Source: Gracilariopsis chorda (taxonomy: Eukaryota > Rhodophyta > Florideophyceae > Gracilariales > Gracilariaceae). Taken from it: a stretch of DNA of 64,000 nucleotides. Below, piece after piece: positions 43,612 to 56,359 of this stretch. Position 1 is the first letter of the stretch. Every line of letters starts with the position of its first letter. The notes beneath the pieces are model-generated. The model was not told where the DNA came from, searched no databases, and saw nothing but the letters and a program-made list of their open reading frames with translations. Both the position numbers and the translations under genes were made by a program. The stretch covers positions 1-64,000 of the forward strand of contig NBIV01000338.1 in the NCBI GenBank assembly GCA_003194525.1, given 5' to 3'.

Positions 43612-46600
43612 TTCTTACCCCTGTTGTATAATTAAAGATTGACCAAGACATAATAGTTCTGACAGTGTTGCAAGCATTTCTGACCTACTCAACTACTTAC
43701 ATCCAGTTTCAAAAGCATCTCCTCAACACTCCCTGTAGCAGACGATACTATTGACAAATAGTTCATTCCAAGCAAGAGATAGGTGGCAAGCGCGATAGCT
43801 TGCTCACGTAGTAAAAGGGATAGATTTTGAAGTCCGTGTCGCGCTTAGCGATGCCAAAGACAAAGTACACGAAGGAGGAGGAATGTTTGGTATAAAAATG
43901 TGTTGTAGAACGACCGTACGGCCGTCCGATCATGACGGAAGACAGCAAACACCGATGCGTGATGACGTGGGAGGTGGACAGATGGCAAGAGTGTACCTGA
44001 ACGGCACGGTGCATTTGGGGACTGTTAAGACAGGATACACGTGTCTGACCGGAAGGAAGGGCAGACGTGCCTGCAAGACCCTAGATAATTTTTGACTAAT
44101 TTTTAGGTAGTGCGTACGCAGGCCCGCCATTGGCCCATGTCTGCTGAGGTGCCTTGTCGCCGAGGTGCACCCCGGGGCCGGCGGGACTACTTAGGAGGAC
44201 AGTACCCCCCGACCCCCATGAACGAGTAAAGGGAGACTTCATCCCACCAAACGGACTAGTTTCTTGTTTTAGTTGGCGATGCAGACTGCCCACTAGCTTG
44301 TACTACTACTCCGCACGGTAAACCACGAGCGGTAAACGACCGCCAAAACTCTAAGCGTGCTCCCTGACCACGTTAGACGCAGTTGCTCGTCCAATTCTGG
44401 AGCCCTTGACCGGCGTCTCCTGACTTCTACCGTTCGGATCACCGAGCCCATCTTACGCCCTGGCTTTATAGAAAATCCTTCTACTGATCGCTGAGGCACG
44501 TTCGACCGGTCAGACTCTTGTGCTAAAGCATTGCGATTCCCCACACAACGTTGGGCGCGACGGAAGATGACGGTCAGTGTTGAGATTTTGTTAGCAGTAG
44601 GTGCGACAAGAAATTCGTACTAGTGAAGAAAGATTTCGGAGTTGTTGCGGAACGCGCTCTGAAGATGTATTGCTCAAGAGGAAGTAAAAGGGACAGAGCA
44701 GCATAGATGGAGGTGTTGAGTATCATGATGTGTGGGGTTTGCTGAAGCGACGGCGGTGGTTGGGTTAGAATTGTCATGAGAGGAGAGGGTGCAGGGTGGG
44801 ATTGGAAGGGCGAGTCCAGTGTCGCAGTTTGCAAATGGCTCGGCGGAGTCGGTGCAAGGGGTGTGCAGGGCTGTATGGTGGTGGATAGAGGCGGCGATAT
44901 AGTAGAGTTCTACCTCCTCTCGTCGACTGACGTATAAGTCTACCAAAGGGTAGTAGCGGCAAAGAGCCAGCACCTGAAGTTGACAATCCACTGGGTTTAC
45001 TAGTGACGCAGGCAACAGTAAGCAGCGAGGCGCAATAGGCGGACGGTATCTCAAGCCCCTACAGGTCGGGAGAATGATAGCGATAGCTTGGAGCTCTTTT
45101 GGCGTCCTACTGGCTCCTTATGGGGGCAAGAAGACGGCGGTGGTGCTTGCCTTTACTCTTCGGAGATCGGCGGCCCTCCAATCTACCTATAGAGCTGGTG
45201 AGGCGGTCTGACCTCCGGACGTATCCTAACATATTAGAAAAATGAGGTACATGATAAAACTTATGGCACCAGTGCCTTGGCACTCGCACTGTTCCGTGGT
45301 ATCCCCCGGTCTAGGTGCCCAGTTTGACCACGTGAAATACGTTGGCCAGCAATGCTCTGAACTCTGCCAGCCTCAACCTATGAGTACTTCGCCAATGCAC
45401 ACGCCCAATGGTCTTTGGTCTTTCTCGTACAGGCGACAATGGTGCACGTGTGGAGGCTGTGGTTGTTCTTAAGCCAGCGATTTCGAATAGCTGGACCATC
45501 ATTTATCTGACTAGCTGACATCGCTTTTCTGCAAAGTTAATTATACATATTTTTCATGCACTGTACGGTGTTGTTGGTGCGCATAGTGTTGGTAACAATG
45601 TGCATTTTCATAATGCAACGGTGTCAATATGTTTTATAACATATCAATTGAATTGTTCTTGCTCGGATTGTAAGTCACGGGAACCAGATGATGGGGAGGT
45701 TCTGCGGTTTCGAAATTCATTTCTGTCTTAGTAGAAGTCTAGAATGACATGTTGCATGCGGAACCTTTGGGTGTGTCGGAACCAATTTTCTCTACAAGCT
45801 GCACAATAATTACCTAGTTTTTGCGGCTTTTTCTCAAGTTCGGATTCCAATGTATTTGTTAGGTTAACCAAAATGCCTCACGGCTTTTTTGACTGCATTA
45901 CTAACATATTTTTTGTACAGCATCTTCCCGATGTTTTAAACTCTCAAATGCTAAGGTGCACACAGAATAAAATATGTCGTGAAGTATATAGTCAAGTTCA
46001 TTCTTCCTTTGCTCTGACATTGTGGCCTCGCATTTGAAGCAGTATCTCTAGCTTTAATAGATTGCATGGTATTGGTGGGCTTGCTGTCTGGGGAGATAGG
46101 AAGAACAAAAGCATTTTCTATGCCAAGCGGTGTTCAGATGTAAATTGGAGGTAGCGTCAGGCTATTCGAACAAGAAGATACTACGAAGCAGATTAAAATG
46201 TGGTCATTAAAGAGCAAGAGTCCTTGAAATAGCTGCTCCCGTCCACGAAGAATATAAAAGAAAAAAGAGAAAGAAGAAAAAGGAAGCATTGAAAGAGACG
46301 TAAAATCTAGTCGAAAGCACGGAAATACAAAGAAAACTCGTCTGTTAAGGCTGATTATTCAACTAACATGACAAAACTAAGTACTGAGTCAAACAGCTAC
46401 CTGTTCTAACAATAGAAAACAAACAACACAGCATGAAAGTGATACTTGGACAAAACGACGCGGTATGACAATTCAGCTGTCGTGAATGTTACTGCGCGGG
46501 TAAGCATTGTAAGATTACACGCGGTGACTGCTCAGTAGTAATTGACTAACGAGCGCAGGAGATACACTCAGAGCCGAGTCACAGCTCAATTTTAATTTAG

Positions 46601-47105
46601 AGTTTAACGGCATCACCGTCCTATGTAAGTACTATTGGGTCAAAGTAGAACTAAAAACACTAGTTTATCATGCATGCTACACGTGTGGTCTACAATATTC
46701 GGTCACGCTGTGGCACGACTTGCCAGGACGCAATGCGACAGGTGTGAACCGTGCAATCTATAAATCAAATCCATACTCTTACCACGAGTTCATTTGTTCC
46801 ACATATAGCATACAATACCTGTAAAGGTTCCAGATATGCCAAATAAAATTTATATCAAAATTTACCCAAAACGTTCAAGTTTCCACTCATATCCGAGTCG
46901 AACCGAAGACACGTCGTTTTCATATCATTTGTGATCTACCTCACCCAGATAGTAGGCCTAGATGCATTGCTTTAAATTGCAAACTGGCTGAAAGCGAGCT
47001 GTTTTTTTCTTTTGCATGACCTTATTTGCGACTGATTTGCAGTAGTTCTGATTTTGACCTTAAATGAGCCCTTTTTTTGGCAATTGAGGTTTCAGTTGAA
47101 AATTT
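43612..47105. other. No gene supported between the two Helitron copies
   Basis: GC-richer DNA to about 45.5 kb with several 60-126-codon minus-strand frames that show no domain, then AT-rich DNA with stops in all frames. I could not identify repeats or element ends. Confidence 0.4.
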
Positions 47106-49857
47106 TTGCATGCATCATTGCTAATATGTAATCAAAAAAACTCTCTGGCGTACTGGAGACAAAAAAGACTGGATGTGCAAGCAATGGTAGCTCGACTGGG
47201 CTCCCTGACGCTTTTCGTCAGAGTCACAATGAACGTATGGCGGGAAGAGATGAAAAGGCTTAGTATGCGCAACGAACACCGGAGCATTTTCTCCATAGGG
47301 AGACAGATGCAGTCCTTTTGATAGCCCATATCTTACTGCAAGACTGTACAACCAGTATGAAAATTCAATCATTAAAGATCTACAGAATAATTGAGAAGAG
47401 CTCTTTGGCTTGAAATGCAGTGGGATTGCAGCCAAACTTGAGTTCCAGGAGAGAAATACTCCACATCATCACATTATTCTTTGGTTGGAGGGGGGAGTAA
47501 TTGAAGATCCTGAGATCATTGACACTTTGATCAAAGCCGAACTGCCTAGTGGTGGCTCGAATGAGAGCCAGGAACTCGGAACATTGGTGAAGAAATTAAA
47601 TATGCACAGACACTCTCCATATTGCTGTGGTCGTACCTCTGACGAGAGGTGCAGATTTGGGTATGATGGACAAGAAATTGTGGCTCAAACAACGATAAAT
47701 GAGTACACAAATCGAGTGACCTACCGAAGAAGAAGGACAGAAGACTTGAAATTGGTTCCGTAAAATCCAGATCTCACAATGAAGTACAAGGCTCACATCA
47801 ATTTTTAAAGAACCCAAGGTAGCAGTGGCGTAGCATATCTGATGAAGTATGCTTTCAAGAGTGCCAAAAAACAGGAGTTGGTTGTATCAAGTCGAACGGA
47901 AAGCCAATCAAGTGCACAGAGCGACATGCTTCAAAATGAGATCAGTTCGTACATGAGAGCGAGAGTGATGGTCGCAGTGGAAGCTGCATGGAACCTCTCT
48001 GAGTTCAGGCATGTTCGCATCAATCCAACTGTACATGCACTTGACATACATCTCCGTGGAGAGCGACAGGTTTTGATTCGAAACATAAGACTGCCTAGAC
48101 CTCTGGAGGCTTCCCTGCTGGAAAGATATTTCAGAAGACCCTCCCGTTACATGGGCTTGGACTACATGACATACTACGAGACTGTAGGTGTATACGATAA
48201 GCTACCCCGCTCTGTACCAGAGTCTGACTCCACTAGGGATGGAGGAAGTCCACGAATGTACGTAGTGCAGTGATCCGAAAATGGTCGAACTGTGACTTGA
48301 ATTAGATTTGCTTCTCTCGCAAATCCTGAACTCTTCGCTCTTCGAATATTGCTCATGAACTCTGCATTTAGCTCCTTTGATGATCCGAAACGTGTTGGGA
48401 GCGAATCCTACTCAACTTATAGAGAAGCGGCAGTAGCCCGTGGACTATATATCCATGGTGAAGAGTACGAAGGGCTTTTGATGAGGCAGTAAGATACCAT
48501 GCTACTACTGCTGAGCTGCGTTACTTGGTCGTCACTTCCTTTCAACAAGGGATAAATCCCATACCTATGATTGAAAAGGACGAACGAGCTCTAACTGCAG
48601 ATATAACCGAGGGAAACAGAGCACAAACAAGAGAAGAACTATTTCAAAGAATCATTGAGATTTCGGACAGACATGGCTGTCGACTTATCAGAAATGATCC
48701 GTTCTTTCATCATACTGTATCACGACTTCATCTCAGAGAGAGCGAACTGCAATTAGCAGAGGAACAAGCTGAAGTACGTCGCAGCTCTCCTTTGAGGTCC
48801 AGGGGAAGGTTAAAAGAGAGATATGATGATCTGAAAGAAGGCCACAAGCACGTTTTTGAAAAAATAATGAGAGAAATACAATACAGAGATAGAATCGGAG
48901 AGTCCGAAAGACGCAACACACACGGAAGTGTTTTCTTTTTACAAGGACGAGCGGGGACAGGGAAGACCTATCTCCTATATTTGCTGAGAGATATTGTTGA
49001 GCACGAACGCTTATTGGTGCAGATGACAGCCACAACAGGTATTGCTGCTGCCCTATATGAAGGCAGAAGAACTTTGCATAGTTTGCTTGGATTGGGAGTT
49101 GATGAAACCAATGATTCGAATATTAAAGAGCGTTGGACACTTCCCAAGTACGGACCACGATCACAGAGAGCAGAACGAGTACGGAAGACTATTTTGCTTG
49201 TAATTGATGAAACTTCAATGTGCCGGAAAAAGCTCTTCGAGATTGTGAACACCGTACTGAAGGACTGAGGAAACTCTACGAAAGACTTTGGAGGCATGGT
49301 CGTCGTTATGGAAGGCGATTATATGCAACTGCTTTCAGTCGTTCCAAGAACGAGAACAGTATCCGAAAGGGATGGAAAAATTCGTTTTATTCCATTGAGT
49401 CTTCTATGGGAAGTTCCATGGTACTCTTGCGAGCTTTGGGACTGAAGAGTCAAAGTTCTCCGCCTTACAGGATAGGTTCTTCAACAAGATGATCCATTTT
49501 TTGCAAAAGAGTTGCTCAGTCTTGGTCGTGGGACGTTTCCAGCATCTGCAAGGCTTCCAATTATGTTTACCTCAGATGTACATGAAGCATACAAGTTGCT
49601 TTGGAAATGGTTCACAACACGGAAGAAAAAATATGTCAAGCTCAACCGAGTGATTGTTGCACCAACAAATCAATTAGTGGAAGAACATAACCAGAACGCA
49701 TTGGAGTATTTCCAAGGAAGGATGTTTGACTTGAAGTCTGAAACGACGACCGTTCCCAACCGAGGGCCAAGCGGTGAAAAGTTTTACACAAATAGTATCA
49801 TTGGACCTGAACTGACGTATAACTACGCTCCAACTGGAGTCCGGCACCACCATTTGA
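47106..49857 (+). pseudogene. Second Helitron Rep/helicase copy, degenerate and truncated
   Basis: It follows the first copy block by block: YWRQKRLDVQ, VRVTMNVWREEM, FGLKCSGIAAKLEF, QERNTPHHHIILWL (HUH motif), YLMKYAFKSAKKQ, then QGRAGTGKTYLL (Walker A, Lys codon 48963-48965), TATTGIAAALY and LLVIDETSMC. Stops occur near 47762 (Tyr in the first copy), near 47807 (Glu), near 48271 and 48298 (Arg). Frameshifts separate the later pieces. The last piece (49512-49857) ends at NYAPTGVRHHHLK, where the first copy continues for about 170 residues. G-rich telomere-like sequence starts at that point. Comparison of the two copies shows the element family and its lesions directly. Confidence 0.85.
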
Positions 49858-49933
49858 AAGGGTTTTTGGGGGTTTTAGGGGTTTTTAGGGGTTTTAAGGG
49901 CTTTCAAAATCCCCTAAAAACCCCTAAAACCCG
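49858..49933. repeat. Telomere-like inverted repeat at the Helitron break
   Basis: G-rich motifs (GGGGTTTTAGGGG type) at 49860-49891 are followed by their inverse (CCCCTAAAAACCCC) at 49911-49932. The two 22-bp arms (49870-49891 and 49911-49932) are perfect inverted repeats with a 19-base spacer. Confidence 0.8.
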
Positions 49934-50592
49934 TTATCACTTCTAAAGTCCGATAGAAGGTGGTTCATGCGTTGTCTGATGTGATGCAATGTGGTATCAA
50001 CGTAGGTGGGGATGCTTTTCCGGTCTTTAAGAAAGTGAGCAAATGCAAATTTGCTGGCTGCGCATATAACGATGAGAATATGATTGTTTCTTATAGTAGT
50101 GTTGCATGTAAGTGTGGGTTTGCGCTTGGTTTTGAGGGGTGTCGGCAAGCGCTTGGTTCTGACGCAAAACGTTGAACGAGTGGTGGAATCGCTGTATGTA
50201 CGTTTTTCATGCCTTCAGTGGATGATAAAGCGCTGTGCGCCGGTTATGAAACAAACGATTGAGCTCACAAAACCTGGCTAAATATGATAGAATGCTTGGT
50301 TCGGCAAAAAGCCAAGCGCATACATCAAAGAATTAGGATTTGACATCGCCGTTTGCGTTTGGTTTTAGGCATATATGGCACGTGCCGCGTGCATGTCGTG
50401 TAAGTAGCGTAGTTGGGCGCATACTTAAAGGTTTAGCGCGCCAATACAGGGTGCCCCAGCGCTTGGTTTTAGCCATGATTTGTCAGAGCCTTGTAGGAAA
50501 GTCCTGAAAGTGCGCGCGCGCGCATATGTGCGTGTCGGAGGCTTTGAAAGGATGGTTTCTGAGCTGTTTTGGCAAGGTTTGGTCGCATGCTC
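49934..50592. repeat. Degenerate upstream part of the 75-bp repeat array
   Basis: Isolated GCGCTTGGTTTT-type words occur at about 50126, 50149, 50350 and 50459, and a CAAGCGC-type inverse near 50315. No gene is seen. I read this as decayed copies of the array that follows. Confidence 0.5.
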
Positions 50593-51045
50593 CATGCGCT
50601 TGGTTTTAGCCAGCTTTTCGCAGACCAAGCGCGTGGGATGTTTTTTGCCTCATTTTTAGAATGTGGGAAAGCGCTTGGTTTTGGACTGGCTTGCAGAAAC
50701 CAAGCAACACGTCAATATTTTGCACATTGTACAAATGTACGAAAGCGCTTGGTTTTGGACACATTTGCCCAAAGCAAACATTTAGGGCATGTTTACGCAT
50801 ATTGTGCAAATGATCGAAAGCGTTTGGTTTTGGGCACATTCACGCAACCTAGCAGTGCGGGGGTTTTTTCGCACATTGTAGAAATATGCGAAAGCGCTTG
50901 GTTTTAGGCCGTTTAGGTGCGACACCAAGCAAAGCGTGGATGTTTTTGCACATTGTACAAGACTGCAAAAGCGCATGGTTTTGAAGGGATTTGTGGAAAC
51001 CAAGGAATGCGTTTTTTAAATGCCTGACAAATGTTTAGGGGTTTG
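50593..51045 (+). repeat. About six tandem 75-bp units with hairpins
   Basis: Units start at about 50593, 50668, 50742, 50817, 50891 and 50968 with AAAGCGCTTGGTTTTGG or close variants, giving a 74-77-bp period. Each also has a TTTTGCACATTGTACAAAT-type block near its end. In the first unit GCGCTTGGT pairs with ACCAAGCGC to form a 9-bp stem. Units are diverged. Confidence 0.85.
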
Positions 51046-53160
51046 TAGTACTGGTCATATTTGGCCAAACGAAGCATTGCGGGCATGTTTAAGCACATGG
51101 AACAAATGAGACAAGGCAGGCTTTTATTAGGGAGCCTCCGAGAAAGAACGAAGAGCGTTGATATTAAAAATTAGGGGTTTCAAATCTAGCGGTTTATACT
51201 TTGGTGTTCTTAGCATTAAGAAAGGTTTTATGTTATTGTAAGAACCTCCATATTAAAGCTTAGGGTTTTTAAATGTAAGGGTGTTTACGGGAATATATTA
51301 GCATTAGGAAATGTTATATATTAGGGGATTTTAGGGGTCTTATAGTAGTGTTCCTTGTAAATATGGGCTAGGACAGCGTTTTAGGGGGTGTCGGCTTGGG
51401 CATGGTACTGACACAGAACGTTGACCTAGTGGTGGAAACGCTGTATGCGCGTGTATGTGGATTTTTGACCCCTTGTGTGGAGAACGTTGTCCTGTAGGCA
51501 CTGTATGATACATTCCGGACGGCTGAAAAATGTGGACGCAGATTATACAGGACAGCGTTTTGCAAAAACGTTGTCCTGGGTTCAAAAAATAAATATTTTC
51601 CACCCCCCCTAGGACATGGTTTTGGAAGGATTTGGCACGTGCCTGGTGCGTGCACCACGAAAGCGGGTTTTCTAGGTACGTAAAGGCATTCTCCGTGCCA
51701 AAATGAACGTGCTCTAGGACAACGTTTTTCGCGTATTCCGTCAGACGCGTGCAAGTGGTTATGCTTGTGTAAGTGAAGCGCAAATGCTCAATCTGAGCTG
51801 CGTTTTTCTTCGCTCCCGAGACATATTAGGCTTCGCAGAGCGGTCGTAGCACTTTTGTGTTTGTTGAGGGGGGTACGATTGGATTGTTCATGTTGGATAT
51901 GTGGTTCTAGCGTTCATTACGCTTCGGAAGGGAAGCAGTTCTAAGGTAGCGGGGTTTTTAGAATAGAGTTTAGGGGTGTTACAGCGGCTTTGAAAGTTTA
52001 CGGTTACATGGTGTCCTATGTATGCTACAGGTTTTTAGAGGTTTTTAGTGGATTCTAAGGTAGCGGGGTTTTTAGAATAGAGTGTAGGGGTTTTACAGCG
52101 GCTTTGAAAGTTTACAGTTTTATAGTGTCATATGTATTAGGGGTTTTTTGGGGTTTTTAGTGGATTCTTATCACGCAGAGTTCTTTAGGGGCTTTAGGGG
52201 AACTTGCTTAGGCTTTTGGGTGTTTTCACATATAGCTGTAGAGATTAGAATAGGGTTTTTAGGGGGTTTCTATTAGGGGTTTTCATCTAGGCTAAGAGGT
52301 TTTACCCTATTTAGGGGACTGTACAAATGAAGACATCTTAGTGATTTTCGGGAGAACTTGTTCTAGCTTTGGGGGTGTTTCGTATAGCTATACTATGTAC
52401 CAGAAATGGTTTAGGGTTTGCATTTTTAGCGGTTTTAAACTTGGATAGGGGTTTCTACACCTCCAAAGAAGTTAGGGGTTCGTAATAGGGCCGATGGTGA
52501 TTGAAAAGTAGGTGTGAGAGTCTATAATGCTTTGGGCGTTTAGGGGCTTTAGGGTATTGACAAATACATGTTTTATGTATAGGGGTTTTTAGGGTCTGTG
52601 TAAACGGAGAGGTTCTAAATCCAAACCCGTAGACCTGCTGAAACTTTGGGGTTTTTGACAATAGGGGTTTTTCATTATATCAGTGTGCTGGCAGTTTACG
52701 ACAAAAGTCCAAAAAATTGCTCAAGGGGCAGCATCGAAGGGGTTTTTGTGATACAAAAAGCGAGATGTGCACGCGACGTTTAGTTTGTTCGCGACAGGAC
52801 AGCGTTCGTGTCGCGCAAAGTGAGGCGTGTCAGATATTTCAGCAGACAATGTTCCGACACGTGGTACACGGTGGTTCACTAGTATGAGCTTACAGTGTAC
52901 AGGAACTCTACATTCGCGTTCGGCGACACGGAAACACTCTTGTTGTGCAACGGTGGTTGTCTCACTAGACACTGCCGAAGTCGTTTGTTAGACGTATTTT
53001 TGTAACATCTATCCTTGGTTGTAGGGGTGCCGAAACTTAGGCCTTTTACGTAAATCTGTAGCAGTAGTTTATATGGGGCATATACATTACTGCTAATGTC
53101 GTGTAAGTTGATTACGGGGGAGTACGCAATGGGCTGGGGGTTATAGGAATAGGGGTTTTT
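51046..53160 (+). repeat. Scattered telomere-like G-strand motifs
   Basis: About fifteen to twenty words of the type TTTAGGGGTTTT, ATAGGGGTTTTTAGGG and TTAGGGGCTTTAGGG occur, all with the G-rich strand on plus, in otherwise non-coding DNA. Two tandem units of about 113 bp (TTCTAAGGTAGCGGGG starts at 51939 and 52053) lie inside. No gene is recognised. The pattern resembles a decayed subtelomere with a TTTTAGGG(G)-like telomere repeat, but the organism's telomere repeat is unknown to me. Confidence 0.6.
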
Positions 53161-53410
53161 GCACGCGACCGTTTGTTTGTGCACGACAGGAACACGTTCC
53201 TGTCGTGCACGCGGAGGTGTGTCATGCGACAAAGCAGAGAATGTGGTGACACGTGGCAATGGATTGGTGAGGTTCATAAGCATACAGTGCAGAGGAACTT
53301 TACACATGCGTCGCACGACAGGAACACGTTCCTGTCGCGCAACGGCAGTGGTGTCGCTCGACACTGCCCAAGCCTCTGTTACATGTAGGGTACTAACCAT
53401 GCATGGTTTT
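52725..53410 (-). repeat. Palindromic repeat family, left block (inverted)
   Basis: Palindromic cores at 52791-52816 (degenerate), 53181-53208 (13-bp arms, GCACGACAGGAAC and GTTCCTGTCGTGC) and 53313-53340. Each is followed by a block such as GTGTCGCTCGACAC near 53350, which is the inverse of GTGTCGAGCGACAC in the array at 56738-56965. Thus this block is in opposite orientation to the other. Confidence 0.8.
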
Positions 53411-53884
53411 CGAGCAGTACTAGCAAGCATGTGGCACATGGTGGGTTTTCGGTGAAGTACTAGAGGTTTAAGCAAGTGCAGTTTGTTTACTTGCTTAGTA
53501 CTACGCGGTATTATGACGTTCTTGTGTTTAGATACCAGGTTCTTGTACTGCACGTGAACCATAGCCTAGGAACTTGCGTACATCCTTAGTGTGTACGTAC
53601 TACTTGGGGGTTTCTAGGGTCGCTAGGCGTGTTACGTGTGGCGTGTTTAGGCGGTTTAGGGTTTCCTTCCATCCTTTTGTACCCAAACAGGGAAGAAACT
53701 GAAGGAGGGGACTGGGTTGCAGTTCCACTATAAGTAATGTAGGTATCGAGCGAATAGGTTAGTGTGAGAGGGGTTTTAAAGGGATTAAGGGGCCATGTGT
53801 TTGGAACTCCCTGTGGGAATTAGCCCTATGTGTATTAGACGAGTGGCGATTGCAACATATATAAAAACGGGTTTTTAGTGTCCA
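53411..53884. other. No gene recognised
   Basis: Between the left palindromic block and the helicase stop codon. A few more AGGGGTTTTA-type words (near 53770) are visible. The helicase frame stays open for a long way past its TAA, which I take as chance. Confidence 0.4.
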
Positions 53885-56359
53885 TTACGACGTAGTACTA
53901 AAGAAAGTTTTCAATTGACTCACTAGAGCATGGTGCGGCTCGTTGATGGATTTCAAACCAGCAAGCGTCCAGGAAGGTAGCCTTTGGTGTAACTGGGCGT
54001 CCTTGAAACGGGAATCGATGCAAATGACGGCGTCATAGTCATGTTTGTGTCTAATCACTCTCCCCAACGCTTGGTTTAAAGCACTGAAGGCTTGGTTCTA
54101 GTACCATTCATCGCCAGTGAGAACGGATAGTCTGTGCTGCACATCTGTTGCTCGGCGATCAAGCCACATTCGCTTGCAGCGAACGGGGAGGTGCATGAGG
54201 TATGGGAGTGGGATGCCGATGAGTATGACAGCTCGAGAAGCCTCATTTTTGAAGTCAACTCCCTCAGAAAGTTTACCCCTGTACACCGCAAATAACACAG
54301 CTCCACCTTCATGTTTTGCTGCGTGGGAGTAAGATGCGAGGACAGAGTCAAAGTGTGGTCCTCTGTTTTTAGGTTCTGTTAGAAGAGATTGCTTTGCAGC
54401 AATCATTGAAGCCCAAATCCCGGAATTCTGCCAGCTGTTCTGTAAAGTTCGTAGCAATGTGTAGCTTGGCAGAAAGACGAGTATTCCGTGTGGAATAACG
54501 TGAAAATAATGTAGGAGAGCGTTTCCCAGTTCTTGTTGAAAGTTGGGGTTTGTCGCACCACGAGATGTGGCTGAGAAGGAGTAATTGGAAGGACCTCGGG
54601 TTGCGAAAGCAAGAAATAATTGGTTCTGCACATCCGCTACATGAGGGAGGGTGCTCTGTATGTGGAAATGGGTTCCTATTTCGTAGCACAAAGCGTCCAT
54701 GGGTTTGAGGGTACCGGAGGTTAGAATAACCGTTCGAGCGACTTCCGCAACATCTTTAAAACACACGGAAGCGGTCATTCACAGAAAACTGAGTTGTACC
54801 TTCGTTCCTGTGTGTTCTTCATAAGTGCGGGTGACAGCCATGGTAAATGCGTCGGGCTCACGGAAGAAGTATTCGAGGGAGTTGAGAACGCGAGCCGTCC
54901 ATGGGAAGCCGTTCTGGAGAATTTCGTTCAGAGCGCGGACATTACGTTTCATATTAGAATTCTTAAGGTGTTGTTTAGCGGTGATGCCAGGGCGTTGCGC
55001 GATGTTTAGGGTTGGAATAGAATTGAAGCGCTGATGTTTCTGTGTTTTAAAAAAATCGCGAAACAGCTGTGGTAAAAGACTGTGGTTGAACCTTCCAAAG
55101 TATGTATCTGCAGATTGCCACGAGGGGAGTTGGGCGGCGGTTATGTCTGCATCAGACAAATATTTTAGTAATCGAGAGCCTTGGACAATTGGTTCATCGA
55201 AGTGGTTGTTGTTGAAAGCCGGAGCCTCTGCCAGTACTAGTTCTCTGAGATGTACCATTCTGAATAGCATTTGAGAAATGATGTGCAAACTGGTGTGGAA
55301 CGGTTCGTTAGTGTTTTGAAAACTAAGAATGTCCGTTGCTAGCTGAGCAGCGTTAAACAAAGTTTGGATATCAACCACGAAGCTGGAAAACTCGCGAGCA
55401 AGATCCTCTATATTATGAGCTTCGTCGAAGATGACGATGTGGTTAGAAACGTCGAGCCCACGTGCATTTCTGCACACTTTGTCCAAAACATAGTTGTATG
55501 GGCAGAACACTAACTGAGCATTATCGAAAAGATTATGGCTCGCATAATACGGGCACCCTTGGAAGCTCCGTACGAGTTGAACTAAATCCTCGATATCCCA
55601 AGGTTCGGAGTTTTTGGTCTTGTAGGTGCAAAGCATATCTGTTCCGGACGTAAAATGACAACCACGGGCGCCGTAAATGAGGGCCTTGCATAAGTCGCCC
55701 TTTTTGTCAATTGGTGAGTTCTGAACAAGAGAATTGATACAGTACTCATTTCGCGACCCTAAAATCGCTACCCGAGGTGCGTAATCGGTTTTCTGTAGTT
55801 CCAAGGCCACTTGTGATATCTGGGCGTGGGTTCTTGTCACGTAGAACACCCGAGGCCCCCAAGTATTAGAGGCATTGACGGACAATTCTTCAACGCAATG
55901 TGGCTCTTGATGAGACGAAGATGTGTGGTTGGGGGCTGGAACGAGGTATGAAAACAAATTCCTACTTGTAGTGACTGTATTGTGGGAAGTTGGACGGAAA
56001 TGCACAAGCCTTTGCCATGTGGTATCCGCAAAGTGCTTAGGTGGCTCGAAGTCGTCGTCTTGGAGATGAATATCGTCATAGATATTACCCTCTGAGTTAA
56101 GAGCACTACACGCAGATGATGGACACGCGTTGTGGATAGTAGTCGAGCTTGCATCAAAGGGGTTTTCATAATCGACAATGTATTGGCGGAAAGCGAGTGT
56201 CGAACATAATAGGGCGAGCGTTTTTCCTGTACCTGTCGGATATTCGATGATTGCGTGTTGGCGTTTTTTACCCGAGCTTAAGACCGAGTGCATCAATGCG
56301 AACTGAGTGCCGTAAGGTTGATGGGGGAATGAAACGGGAACGCCTGCAATTGGAAACAA
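53885..56359 (-). pseudogene. FANCJ/BRIP1-like Fe-S DNA helicase with two in-frame stops
   Basis: One minus-strand frame of about 825 codons from ATG 56359 to TAA 53885-53887. It opens with IAGVPVSFPHQPYGTQFALM and YPTGTGKTLALLCS (Q-like motif and Walker A), as in FANCJ. An Fe-S domain follows with four Cys (EYCIN, DLCKAL, GCHF, GCPYY), then FCPYNYVLD and FDEAHNIED (DEAH). Later motifs are ILTSGTLKPM, YRGKLSEGVDF, and NQALGRVIRHKHDYD (motif VI). In-frame stops are a TGA at 54779-54781 (Cys aligned in human FANCJ, from memory) and a TAG at 54098-54100 directly before NQALG. No frameshift is seen. FANCJ unwinds DNA at crosslinks and G-quadruplexes. RTEL1 or DDX11 are the alternatives, but the N-terminus favours FANCJ. 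Confidence 0.8.

Noticed and set aside
50593..51045. CRISPR-like array
   Set aside because: Units are diverged throughout, without short identical repeats and unique spacers, and the context is eukaryotic.
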